Source: Dioscorea cayenensis subsp. rotundata
Taxonomy: Eukaryota; Streptophyta; Magnoliopsida; Dioscoreales; Dioscoreaceae
Assembly (NCBI RefSeq): GCF_009730915.1
Contig: NC_052488.1
Coordinates: 19,896,305-19,960,304, forward strand
Reading direction: 5' to 3'
DNA: 64,000 bases
Numbering within the stretch: the first letter of the stretch is position 1; every line of letters starts with the position of its first letter. The position numbers were made by a program, and so were the translations under genes. Shown here piece after piece: positions 23,806 through 34,183 of this stretch. The notes under the pieces are model-generated. The model saw nothing but the letters and a program-made list of their open reading frames with translations, was not told the origin of the DNA and did no database searches.

Positions 23806-26800
23806 ATGGCTTTCTGGTTTCTCTGTTTGGTTCTTGTGCTCCACCATTCATCTAGGGTTTATGCTAATGATGAAGGTGAGTTGACTTCGTTGTTGGTTTT
23901 GGTGTTGATTTGCAGTTCTCTAGCTGACATTTCACTGATTTTTATGGGGAATAGATTTTTTTTTTGTTATTCAAGTAAAGGGGATTATATGTTTACCTTT
24001 TTTTGCTTTGGGGTATTCAAGGTGATGTTTTTGGTTTAATTCTATTGCTCAATGTTGTTTGTGCTTTTAATTTGATTGAATTGGTTACTTTATCATGCTT
24101 GAATGATAGACATGCAAGCATGAAAATTCTTGCTTTGCAAATTGCTGTTGTGAAGTGGAGAAATGTTGACAAGAAAATAGAATTTCAGTATAAAGTGTCT
24201 AGTTGGAGGGGAGTTGTTTAGATTCCATTCATTCTATTGGTTTCTCAGTCATATGCTTATGATGTTGATGCCCTTTTTTTTTCATAGGTGATGCATTGTA
24301 CACTTTTTATCTAGCCTTAATTGATTCTAAAGGTGTGCTACAGAGTTGGGATCGCACCTTGCCGAATCCATGTACCTGGTTCCATGTCACATGTGATCCC
24401 GATGATCGTGTTATTAGAGTGTAAGCAACGTATTTTCTTGATTCATGTTATATTTGTGTTATTGAAGTTTCTGGGCATTGCCTATGTTTTAACTGAGAAT
24501 TTGACCTCTGCTTTCCTCTTCAGTGATCTTGGAAATGCAGAGCTATCTGGTAAACTAGTTCCTCAGCTTGGTCAGCTAAAAAAATTACAGTACTTGTACG
24601 TTCTTGAATGAAGTATTTTAGTCTTGAACTTTCATCAATTTCATTGTTGTAAATTTTCATTTTGATATGAACATCTTGATCCTGGCTATTTTCATTCACT
24701 ATGCTATATTTGAAAAGGCTTTTGGGTAACATAATAATTGCCAGAGAAGATGAAATTCAACATTTTTTTGCATCTGTTCTCTGTAGTTGTACTTCAAAAT
24801 TTAGTAGCAATTTTGTTGCGAAACATAATAATTACAAGAAAAGATTATAAAATTCAACAGTTTCACATCTTCTTCTTAGTTGTTTCACTAGATATCTGTT
24901 TGTGTTTTAATTTTGATTTGTAAGATGAACTAATTTACTTTCGCTGTGGTTATTTAATGTAATGGTAGAGTTCATTGGAACTTCTCATGCACTAACTCTG
25001 CAAATCTGTGCATTTTGTATGGGTTTCACGTTGTAGATTTGAAGGGGAATAATCCTATTTAGACATTGCTTGATGCAGGTTTTAAAACTGTAGTTAAGCT
25101 ATTTCTTTCAAATTAAGCTATTTACAATCAACTAAATCTTTTACTTTCTGTCAGTTGTTTTTTGTATCTATATTTTTGTTTGATTACTTAGCTATTTATT
25201 GTGTTATGACAGAGAACTTTACAACAATAGCATAAGTGGGACAATTCCTAGTGAACTTGGAAATCTTTCAATCTTGGCGAGCTTGGATCTGTACTGGAAC
25301 AACTTCACTGGCGGAATTCCTGACACCCTAGGAAAGCTCACAAATTTGCGGTTCCTGTATGTATTATTCTTTTAAATTCACTTTCATGATTGTAACATCC
25401 ATTAGTAGTTATTGTTTATTTTCAGCTGCAAAATCTTGCTTTATCACTGACAATAGATGTTAAAGAAATTGCAAAATTTACATTATCTGTCATATCAGAA
25501 CAATTTAAAATGTCCAGGTAAAAAAATTCCAACAGGAATAAAGGAGCAGACTGTTGCCATCTTTTACATGGACTCATCTCTCATTTGAACATTTACAATT
25601 TTTTTTTTTTTTTGCATATAACTTAATCCTTCTTTGTCCTTGACATGTCTGGGGAAGGATAGCCGACTTAACAATAACAATTTGACGGATAAAATTCCTC
25701 AGGATTTAACAAAGATCAACAATCTCCAAGTTCTGTAAGTTCCTTTTCCTTTTATATTCTTCATCCGTCTATGCCATGGATTTCTCATAATTTTACATCA
25801 CCTGTCTTTCATGCTAAAACAATGTGCAGTGATCTGTCAAACAACCACCTATCTGGAGAAGTTCCAGTTACTGGGTCTTTCTCACGATTCACTCCTGTCA
25901 GGTGCTCTACCTATACAATTCTTGATAATTATAAAAAGAAAAAATTAATCTTTTAAAAAAAATAGTGATAGTATGGTATGATGATCTAGTTGGATGTTGC
26001 TAACCCAATCAATTGACCCAACTTTTCAGTTTTAAAGGCAACCCTCTTCTATGCGGTCCTAACACGGAAAAGTCTTGTCCTAATGCTCCTCCGCTTTCTC
26101 CACCGCCTGCAATAGTCCAGCCTGCATCACCCTCTTCTAAAGGTGATCTTTCCAACTAGTTGTTAGTTACTAAGCCTCATATATGTTTGCTGCCAATGAG
26201 TCTGTTTGTCAAACTAATGACTTGCACCTATTGACTGTACAAAAATCTGGCATTCACTTGCTTTAGAATCCTTCTTGATATTCACAGTTTTAATGTACGC
26301 TGGTAAGATTGTCTGGACATTAGAGTGTAATCAGTCTTATATTTGATGTTTTTTCTTCAACAGGTAACAGTGCCTCTAGCGTTGGGACTATGGCTGCAGG
26401 AATCGCTGCAGGTGCGGCTTTGCTCTTTGCTGCTCCAGCCATTGGATTTGCATGGTGGTCTCGTCATAGACAACGAGACTATTTCTATGATATACCTGGT
26501 TAGTAGTTGATGTACATGCCGGAAAATGTATTTACCATTATAATTCTAAAATCTTTGATTGATTTTCTTGAGCAGCTGAAGAGGAGCTGGACGTTCATTT
26601 GGGTCAGCTTAAGAAATTCTCCCTGCTAGAGCTACAGGTTGCAACTGATAGTTTTAACAAAAAAAACATCTTGGGAAGAGGTGGTTTTGGAAATGTATAT
26701 AGGGGACGGCTTGCAGATGGTACACTGGTGGCAGTAAAAAGACTCAAAGAAGAGCGCACCCCTGGAGGAGAGGTTCAATTTCAGACTGAAGTTGAGATTA

Positions 26801-28275
26801 TTAGCTTGGCTGTCCATAGAAATCTACTTCGGCTTTTGGGATTTTGCTTAACACAAACAGAACGGTTGCTTGTGTATCCTTTTATGGCAAACGGCAGTGT
26901 TGCATCATTGTTGAGAGGTACTTTTTATGTCTTCATTATCCATCCCTGTAACTTGCTAAGCATTGCATATTCAATTGCTTGTTTCCTGAAATATTATTTT
27001 TGAGACAGCAAGGAACTGTTATATAGCACAAGAGAAATTGCTATTTTGTGATACTTGATTAATTGGTCTTTTGCAGAGCGTTCATCATCTCAACCTTCAC
27101 TTGAGTGGCCAACTCGATGGCAGATTGCACTTGGATCTGCGAGGGGTCTATCATACTTACATGACCATTGTGATCCGAAGATCATACATCGAGATGTCAA
27201 AGCTGCCAACATTTTGTTAGATGAGGAATTTGTGGCAATTGTGGGAGATTTTGGTTTGGCCAAGCTTATGAACTACCGGGATACCCATGTAACAACTGCT
27301 GTTCGAGGGACTATTGGACACATTGCTCCAGAGTATATATCGACCGGAAAGTCTTCAGAGAAGACTGATGTTTTTGGATATGGAATAATGCTTTTGGAGC
27401 TCATCACAGGGCAGAGGGCATTTGATCTTGCTCGGCTTGCAAATGATGATGATGATGTCATGTTGCTTGAATGGGTAAGAGCTTTTATTCTCTTGTTTCA
27501 TTTTCATTAGAACTAACATAATTAATGTTTCTCAGTTTTTTATTGAACATTTTGCTTTCTCATTTATGGAATAACTATTGTTTGGTAGTTTTCTAGTTCA
27601 GAATTACACTTCGTGCGACACTCTAGCTTTTTCGAAGAAATGTTTTTTAGAATTTAAGTGTCAATTCTTTCTTTAGTATGCATGGTCATACAGTTGAATG
27701 TGGGTAATCTACATTTATAACATTGCCATGCAGTATAAATTGAAAGTTGTATGTTGAGTGATCGGTGAGTGACGTTCAAAGTCTATCCCAAATAGTCAGT
27801 CATAAAATTGTAGTAATGACCTTTCTAAGATTTAGTATTGAACTACCAATGCTACGTTGAACTTTGGTTGCCACATTTGCTTTTGATGTCATAAGATGCT
27901 AAATTGTGATAGATTAAAAGCTACTGACTTTTAATCATATGATCAATATTTCCCATTCAGGTGAAAAGTCTTTTGAAAGATAAAAGGCTGGACAAGTTGA
28001 TTGATCCTGATATGCAAAACAACTATGTGGAAACAGAGGTAGAGTCCCTCATCAGAGTTGCTCTGCTATGCACTCAAGGTTCTCCGGCAGACAGACCAAG
28101 GATGGCGGAGGTGGTAAGGATGCTGGAAGGCGAGGGCCTTGCAGAGAGATGGGAGGAATGGCAGGATTTAGAGCCGGTGACGCAACAAGATCTACGCTTA
28201 CAGATACCTTCATCTCATGGCAACTCTTTTTCCAATTTCAATTATAGTGCTGTTGAGTTATCTGGTCCAAGATGA
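23806..28275 (+). CDS. SERK: SERK/BAK1-type LRR-RLK co-receptor kinase (11 exons)
   Basis: Exons: 23806-23875, 24288-24420, 24524-24595, 25213-25356, 25663-25734, 25830-25901, 26030-26142, 26364-26498, 26576-26917, 27077-27474, 27961-28275. They total 1866 nt, 621 aa. The 11-exon layout with 72/144/72/72-nt LRR exons is the SERK hallmark. Order: signal peptide, N-cap with CTWFHVTC, five LRRs, Ser-Pro-rich SPP hinge (PPLSPPPA), transmembrane helix (about 232-254), juxtamembrane, then RD kinase with [33 protein letters not shown], and the conserved C-terminal SGPR. It should sit in the plasma membrane and act as co-receptor for brassinosteroid, immune or developmental LRR-RLKs. Nothing catalytic is missing. 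The start at 23806 puts the signal peptide at the N-terminus; the in-frame ATG at 23734 would add 24 basic residues. Which SERK clade member it is cannot be settled here. Two derivatives lie downstream. Confidence 0.95.
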
Positions 28276-28623
28276 CCTGATCTATAATGTAAGTGAAAGA
28301 ACTCTTTCTGTCTGCACTTTGTTTATTTTCTTCTTTTCTAAGCCTTGATGATATTGTCCAATAGATCAATCAAGGCTACAGAAATTTGTTAGTGTTCTTC
28401 TTTTTGTAAATTATTACAAAAAAGCACCGTGCTACTTGAGATGCAATGTTTAGATGCAAGCAATTTTTGTTTGAGTTTGCTGTGCTTGATTCATGTTTCA
28501 TACCTTGTAATTGCACATCTCCACTTTCTGTGAAGATTGTGAAGTCTATTTCAGTTATTATAAGTATTCTTTGTGTGAATTCTCTTCCTTATCTCCAACA
28601 TTGATATAAATCTACCATCTTGT

Positions 28624-28761
28624 TGTTGGGACGCAGTGGCTTAGGACCATAGTCCCACATCGCCTATGGGAGACGCTTCCCTCTAGTTGATATACCACCA
28701 TCAACCCTTCCCTGTAACTGCGGTTATGGAGAAGTTAGGGTGGTGGGTCCCTGTCTTAACA
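28624..28761 (+). mobile_element. Solo mini-LTR (TRIM-like), 138 bp
   Basis: The element begins TGTTGGGAC and ends CTTAACA, giving TGTT...AACA inverted ends. It is flanked by a perfect 5-bp duplication CTTGT (28619-28623 and 28762-28766). It contains a GTCCCACATCG block typical of short plant LTRs. No internal region is present, so it is a solo LTR left by recombination. The perfect duplication suggests a fairly young insertion. It lies about 350 bp after the SERK stop. Confidence 0.7.
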
Positions 28762-28766
28762 CTTGT

Positions 28767-29483
28767 AATCTAGATTACCGTTACTAACTATATCATTTTA
28801 ACATTTTAAATCTATATATCTAGTTTTAGGTTCAATGCATGGCCATCGTAATATTATTTTTGAAAGCATGTCAAAGTCTGGTTATCCTTCTTGGGTGAAA
28901 AAATAAAAAAAACAAAAAAACTGAATGGGTTAAAATTACTTGCTGTTGTTAAACTAAAAGAATAAATTCATTTAGTTTAGTGATCAAAACCAACATTGTT
29001 TTTATTATTATAAGAGTCAAGGCGAACGATGATTCTAATCTAAAATACACTAATGGCTTTAATTTAAGGGGAAAAAAAAAGGTTTGGACCATAGTCAGGG
29101 CATCTTTCTCAATGAGTTAACAATATTGTTGATCTTTGCCATTATGGAGGTAATTGTTTATTTTGATAGCTTTGTGAATCAGAAGATAACACCATACCAA
29201 TCATCTTAATTTTCGGTATTCTACATAGAGATCATCTTCCTAATAATTAAGTACTCTTTAGTGGTCAGGTAAAATTGTTTACTGAATGTTTCTTGCAGCA
29301 GCAGCAGCAGCAGCAACCCCGCAGCACTTACTAATTATGTTAACCTTATCTTTTGACTGTGATGATGCTATGGGAATTTAGGAGGTGATATAAACAGAGA
29401 TATCACCAGAACATTATTATGATTACTGAAATAATACTAGGAAGCAGTTTTAAGTTTGATTTTGACATTGCTTCCTATTTCAG
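28767..29483. other. Intergenic between SERK and its broken last-exon copy
   Basis: AT-rich sequence without coding potential, with a short (CAG)6 run at about 29297-29314. It could contain decayed remains of the other exons of the SERK duplicate, but I cannot recognise them. Confidence 0.4.
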
Positions 29484-29709
29484 GTGAAAGTGTTTGTTAA
29501 GAAGAATAAGTTGGACGAGTTGGATGATTCTGATTTACAGAAGAAGTATGTGAAGGCAGAGGTGTAGTCCCTCACAAATATTGCTTTATTATGTACTCAA
29601 GAATCCCCTGACCACCGGCCAAAGATGTCAAGAGGCTGTGAGAATGCTTGAAGGCAAAGACCTTGCAAAGAGATGGAAGAAATTTCATAGTTTGGAGATG
29701 CTGAGTTAA
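29484..29709 (+). pseudogene. SERK last-exon fragment (pseudogene)
   Basis: After a normal acceptor (TTTCAG) the sequence VKVFVKKNKLDELDDSDLQK parallels the start of SERK exon 11 ([19 protein letters not shown]), then IALLCTQESPDHRPKMS matches [16 protein letters not shown]. An in-frame TAG replaces the Glu codon in GAGGTAGAGTCC, and an extra base shifts the frame at TCAAGAGGCTGTG. The preceding kinase exons are missing. It is a dead fragment of a tandem SERK duplicate. Confidence 0.85.
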
Positions 29710-29814
29710 GTCCAAGACTGACAGAATTGATCTTTTGTATTGATAATGTGGTTTTTCTTCTTTCATTTGTTGTAGTATTTGGTTCAAAGGACAATGTTTA
29801 GATAGAAAATAATG

Positions 29815-31398
29815 GGGTAAATTTTTTTATAAGGTACCCAACTATGGTGAATTATCAGTTTGGGGTCCAAACTTTGATTTGTATCAAAATGGTGACCTAT
29901 CTTTAATTATGTTTCACCGATTGGGTACCCGGGTAATTCCGGTCATATTTGAATGATGTGGCAGTTCGGAAATATGAGTCAGCATAAAAAAAAAATGGTG
30001 CTTGCCACGTCAGTAACCCAGGTTATCTCTCTCTCTCTCTCTCTAGCTTTCTCAAAACCTTCTCCTCCTTCCCTTCTGATCCCCTGACGTCCCAGAGCTC
30101 CTCCTCCACCAATACCACCCAACTTCATCATCTCTAACATTTTCTTCACTTGGTTTACATCTCTTGACGTCCTATGAATAGCCTTCCACGGCTCTAGCCT
30201 CTTCACCAACGTCATCATCTCCCCCATGCTCTTAATGTCAAAAAAATTTAGTTCAAGTAAATGAGTGTTGGTCGTCATTATTAATTAAAGAGCTTCTGTG
30301 AGAGAGAGAGATAAACTTGTCTTGCTCTTCATGAATGGGACTGCAACCCAAAGCTACTCTAAAAGTGATGTTCTTGCTGAGATTGAAGACAGACGGAGGA
30401 CCAAGACTTGGCATGGTGGTGACTGAACAGGTTGACTACGGCAAGCTTGCGCATTTGGACCAAGACTCGCATATAGTTGACTAATTAAAGAGCTTGAGAG
30501 AGAGAGAGAGACAGAGATGTGACCTGGGTTGCTGACGTGGCAAGCACCATTTATTTTTTTATGCTGACTCATATTTCCGAACTGCCACATCATTCAAATA
30601 TGACCGGAATTATCCGGGTACCCAATCGGTGAAACATAATTAAAGATAGGTCACCATTTTGATACAAATCAAAGTTTGGACCTCAAACCAATGTTATCAA
30701 AACCGGCCCGGACATCGACCCGGTCTAGGCTTCGGGTCTTGGGTCAACTGGTTCAACTGCCGGGTCATTCGGGTCAATGCCGGGTTAATAAAATTATTTT
30801 TAAATATTATTTTTAAAATTATAAATTAGTTTTTAATTCTATAATAATATATAACATTTATTTATTATTTTTTTATCAAATAAATAATTTGAAGGGACAA
30901 AAAAATAAATTGTAAAAAAATACATGACAAGCATAAAAAGTTAAAACCGATACATAATAAAATTTCAAAATTCAAGCTCTACATGACATAATAGACTCAA
31001 CCTAATATCAAACTCATTCAAATATTCCATACATAACAAAAACACAACACAATATCATATGAATCCATAGTGAAATTTCAAATTTAATCAAACCAACTCA
31101 ATCCAATACATAACAAAAAGTTACAAAAAAATTAAAGGATGAAAATGTCATTTTTATAAACAAGCATTAACCCGCCCGGGTCATTGAAACCCGACGGGTC
31201 ACTGGTTTGGCTGGTCACACCGGGTCATACCGGATCACACCGGGTTGATTACATGTCCGGTCTAATTAGAGACCCGGACCGGTTTAGTCACCGGGTCACC
31301 GGGTCGACCGGTCGAACCGCCGGGCCGGTCCGGGTTTGATAACACTGCCTCAAACTGATAATTCACCATAGTCGGGTATCCTATCAAAAAATTTATCC
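29815..31398. mobile_element. Long-TIR Mutator-like non-autonomous element (possible Pack-MULE), host to a nested hAT
   Basis: Left arm 29815 to about 30044 starts GGGTAAATTTTTTTATAAGG; the right arm (about 30493-31398) is its inverse, starting GGATAAATTTTTTGATAGG when read inward. The arms are about 230 bp and well matched, including GCCACGTCAG and (CT)n segments. A perfect 10-bp target duplication GAAAATAATG lies at 29805-29814 and 31399-31408, in the 9-11 bp range of Mutator-like elements. The right arm is split at 30688/31356 by a later insertion. The original element was about 917 bp. The core (30045-30492) has no transposase; it holds short coding-like stretches on both strands that may be a captured host fragment, source unknown. 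Confidence 0.85.
30689..31347. mobile_element. Non-autonomous hAT-like element, 659 bp, nested in the Mutator-like element
   Basis: Ends CAATGTTATCAAAACCGG and, inverted, CAGTGTTATCAAACCCGG form TIRs of the CARTG type seen in hAT elements. A perfect 8-bp duplication CCTCAAAC (30681-30688 and 31348-31355) flanks it. Removing the element and one duplication restores the outer right arm, so the insertion order is certain. Both subterminal zones are packed with CCGGGTC/GACCCGG motifs in both orientations; the middle is AT-rich and non-coding. Confidence 0.85.
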
Positions 31399-31408
31399 GA
31401 AAATAATG

Positions 31409-32472
31409 TCTACTCTTGTGTATTAATTATTATTTTATTGCTGTTTGTCATCAGAATGATGGATTATAACAAATATTTTGTATACAATAGAGCTAGGCAA
31501 CACCTTGCATTTACAAACGTTGTCGCCATTGTTTGTTGTGGAAATAAAACAAGAAAAAAACATCAATATCTTCATCACGAGCGTGCTTATTTTATACATG
31601 AAGAAGGTAATGTACACAGGAACACCTTATGTTACATCGGAACTCAAGTATTACACAATAAGATGCACAAACTAAATGACAATCTGGAGTATATACGCAT
31701 CATCATGATAATGTCTTATTTCACACACAAACAAGCAATGTTACAACATCTGAACACTATGCATAGCACTATCATCCACCTACTTGAAGTTCCGTTTTCT
31801 CACCTTTCGGTTGCGATTTTCTTTGAGAAACTTCTTCTGTAGCCGGCCGTCAATGGGAGAACAATAGATTTGGAGAAGATGAAAGCGATGCTCGCAAGGA
31901 AGACGACTGCTGGGAAAAGGTTCTTCACAGGCTTCCGCACGATGTATAGAAGACGAACAGTCGCCAAAATTGGAGAAAAGCGGCCACGAATCCCAACGCC
32001 TCGCAAATCCAACCGTCCAACCGTGCGCGGTTACCAAGATATTCAAGGGCATAGTCGTCATTTTGCACCTGGGAACTTTCTCCATACATGGAGGCCATCA
32101 TGGTAACTTCCATAGCCATTTAACACCACAATTAACTCCGTTTGGGGAATAAGGGCTGAAAGGAAAATGCCCAATAAAGGAGGGACTAAAAAAGAAGTAG
32201 AAACCTTGTAGGGATTTAGAGGGAAAGTACAAATTTGGGAGGGATGTCTCAATACTTTCATGTAAGTTTTAAACCATAATGGAAATATATATACCAAAAT
32301 AAACACTGAAATACAAAGATGAATAATACATTTAAATCATTAATTAATTGCTAAAAATCTGAATGCTATCATTATACGTTCATTTACAATAAATTAATAA
32401 AAATTAATTTCAATATCATATAATTAATCTAATTAACAACAATTAATTAAAAATCACCAAAAACCCATATTA
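31409..32472. other. Intergenic; possible small gene relic on the minus strand at 31780-32120
   Basis: Most of this is AT-rich and featureless. The part 31800-32120 is more GC-rich and has overlapping minus-strand frames, one with a hydrophobic stretch (LFPAVVFLASIAFIF), but they are short, mutually exclusive and have no recognisable family or clear splice structure. I treat it as a possible decayed gene, not an annotated CDS. Confidence 0.3.
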
Positions 32473-32480
32473 CATATAAT

Positions 32481-33022
32481 CAGGGGCGGCTCAAGGGTAA
32501 AGCCAATCAAGCAACCGCTTTATGCCCCCGAAAATTGGGGGCCTTATCTAAATTTAAATCAATATAATTTTTAAAATTTTATCACTATAGTTATAATAAT
32601 AACTATGTACTGGTTAAATAATAACTTCAAAATTTAATTTGTGGCCTCATTATTAACTTTAAATTTTTAAAATTTTTAAAATCTTATCCGTGAAATCATA
32701 ATAATTATTTGTTGTATAATTAATTAATATTTAAACCTTTTTATTTAATACTACACTACTTTCAAATCTTCCATTAACTTGCTTTTTAAAATAAAAACTA
32801 ATAAATTAAGTTCTTAATTTTTTTTACTTTCATGTATAATTAATTATGTTTTTCTCCCAACAAACAAATCTATTTCCAAAAAAATGTAGCTTCATTAATT
32901 ATCTTCTTCTCCCAACAAACAAATTTATTTCAAAAAAATGTAGCTTCAATATTTTTTTTTTAATTTTTTTATTAACTAATCAGGGTCAGTTTTAGGCCTT
33001 TATAAGCCTTGAGCCGCCTCTG
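32481..33022. mobile_element. Non-autonomous hAT-like element, 542 bp
   Basis: The left end CAGGGGCGGCTCAAGG and inverted right end CAGAGGCGGCTCAAGG give an Ac/Ds-like TIR differing at one base. A perfect 8-bp duplication CATATAAT flanks it (32473-32480, 33023-33030). The interior is AT-rich with no transposase. It lies just upstream of the SERK-like pseudokinase locus. Confidence 0.88.
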
Positions 33023-33104
33023 CATATAATATCTTGTAGACTGGCCCACACGCTTCTTGACTATTTCTGTGAACCTCTGTATATATATATATATATATAA
33101 AAGA

Positions 33105-33171
33105 GAAGGATTTGTGTTGTTTGCTCTGGTGTTCCAATCCAATATCTAGCATCTAGGATTCATGCTAACAG
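33105..33171 (+). pseudogene. Relic of SERK exon 1 (signal peptide exon)
   Basis: The stretch ending GCATCTAGGATTCATGCTAACAG, directly before GTAATT, matches the end of the intact SERK first exon (CATCTAGGGTTTATGCTAATG before GTGAGT). This shows that the downstream SERK-like locus came from a full SERK copy that lost its LRR exons 2-7. No start codon is preserved in a usable frame. Confidence 0.55.
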
Positions 33172-33179
33172 GTAATTCC

Positions 33180-34060
33180 AGTTCTTTGCTGCTTTTATGT
33201 CTGTCTTGGTGTTTGATGTTGGTATTTTGATGATAATGATGTAGGCCTTTATAAATATCAGCCTCTTTTTCTTCTTCAAGTTTGAGGTTTTATACAACTG
33301 CTTCTGCATCTGTAGATTTGCATGCTCGATGTCAACATAGTTTTTTGTTTGTTATTTAATAGAAAAGCAAGAGTTTTTACCTTGCTATGCATTAGGATTG
33401 GCTAAACATTAAACATTAAATTAAAACACTGTTTGTGGTGAGCTCAGAATAATTGTTTGCTGTTTGGATTTTTAGATGTGATTATATGTTAATTAATAAA
33501 AGAAGCCAACAACGTAGTAATGACAACCAGTTAGTGTGGACAAAAATTCTAAACATCTCCTATAATAAAACATAATTTATGAAAAATTCTTCTATCAAAG
33601 AAAGCCACATGGGGAGTTTTGACATGCTTTTGACTTGTATCATGCTTCTGAACATTTTTTTTTTTTTTCTGGATTGCAAGTTGGGAGGGTTGCTTGGTTT
33701 CCTGTTATGTCCTGCTGTTCCACCCTGAATTTACTCTATACAGTTGTTTTAGCAAGAAAGACAAGTTCTTTCCTACATTTCTCTGTGTTTGATCTTGGTC
33801 TATTGTTGATTATGCCACAGATCTTTATGAAATTCAGTGTCGTTTTTCTTCTTCAAGTTCACAATTGGTTGTGATATACAGGTCTCTCAATCGGGCTGAC
33901 CTGCTCAAAATCTTATTTTGCTGTCTTATTCCAAGATGTGAGTATTTGTTAATTACCGGAAGAGCAAGATTTTTTTTTTTTTTACCTTGTTATGTATGTC
34001 TGTTGGGATTGGTTAAACATTAATTAGAACATTGTTTATGGTGAGTGAATCTTTTGGCTA
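33180..34060 (+). repeat. Tandem duplication of about 0.6 kb upstream of the SERK-like pseudokinase
   Basis: Landmarks recur about 575-610 bp apart: TGTTTGAT-TTGGT (33210 and 33785), TTCTTCTTCAAGTT(T/C), and AGCAAGA-TTTTTACCTTG followed by GATTGG(C/T)TAAACATTA (33365 and 33965). The copies are diverged with indels. The duplicated material corresponds to intron sequence between the exon 1 relic and the kinase exons. Confidence 0.6.
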
Positions 34061-34183
34061 TTGAATTTTTCCAACAGGATCACTCAAGGAGTTGATGCTG
34101 TGCTCACCATTGTTCGTGCTATTCTATCTAGATGTAGGCATCGTCATAGACAGCATGGTTTGTGGTTGACATTCATGTCATGA

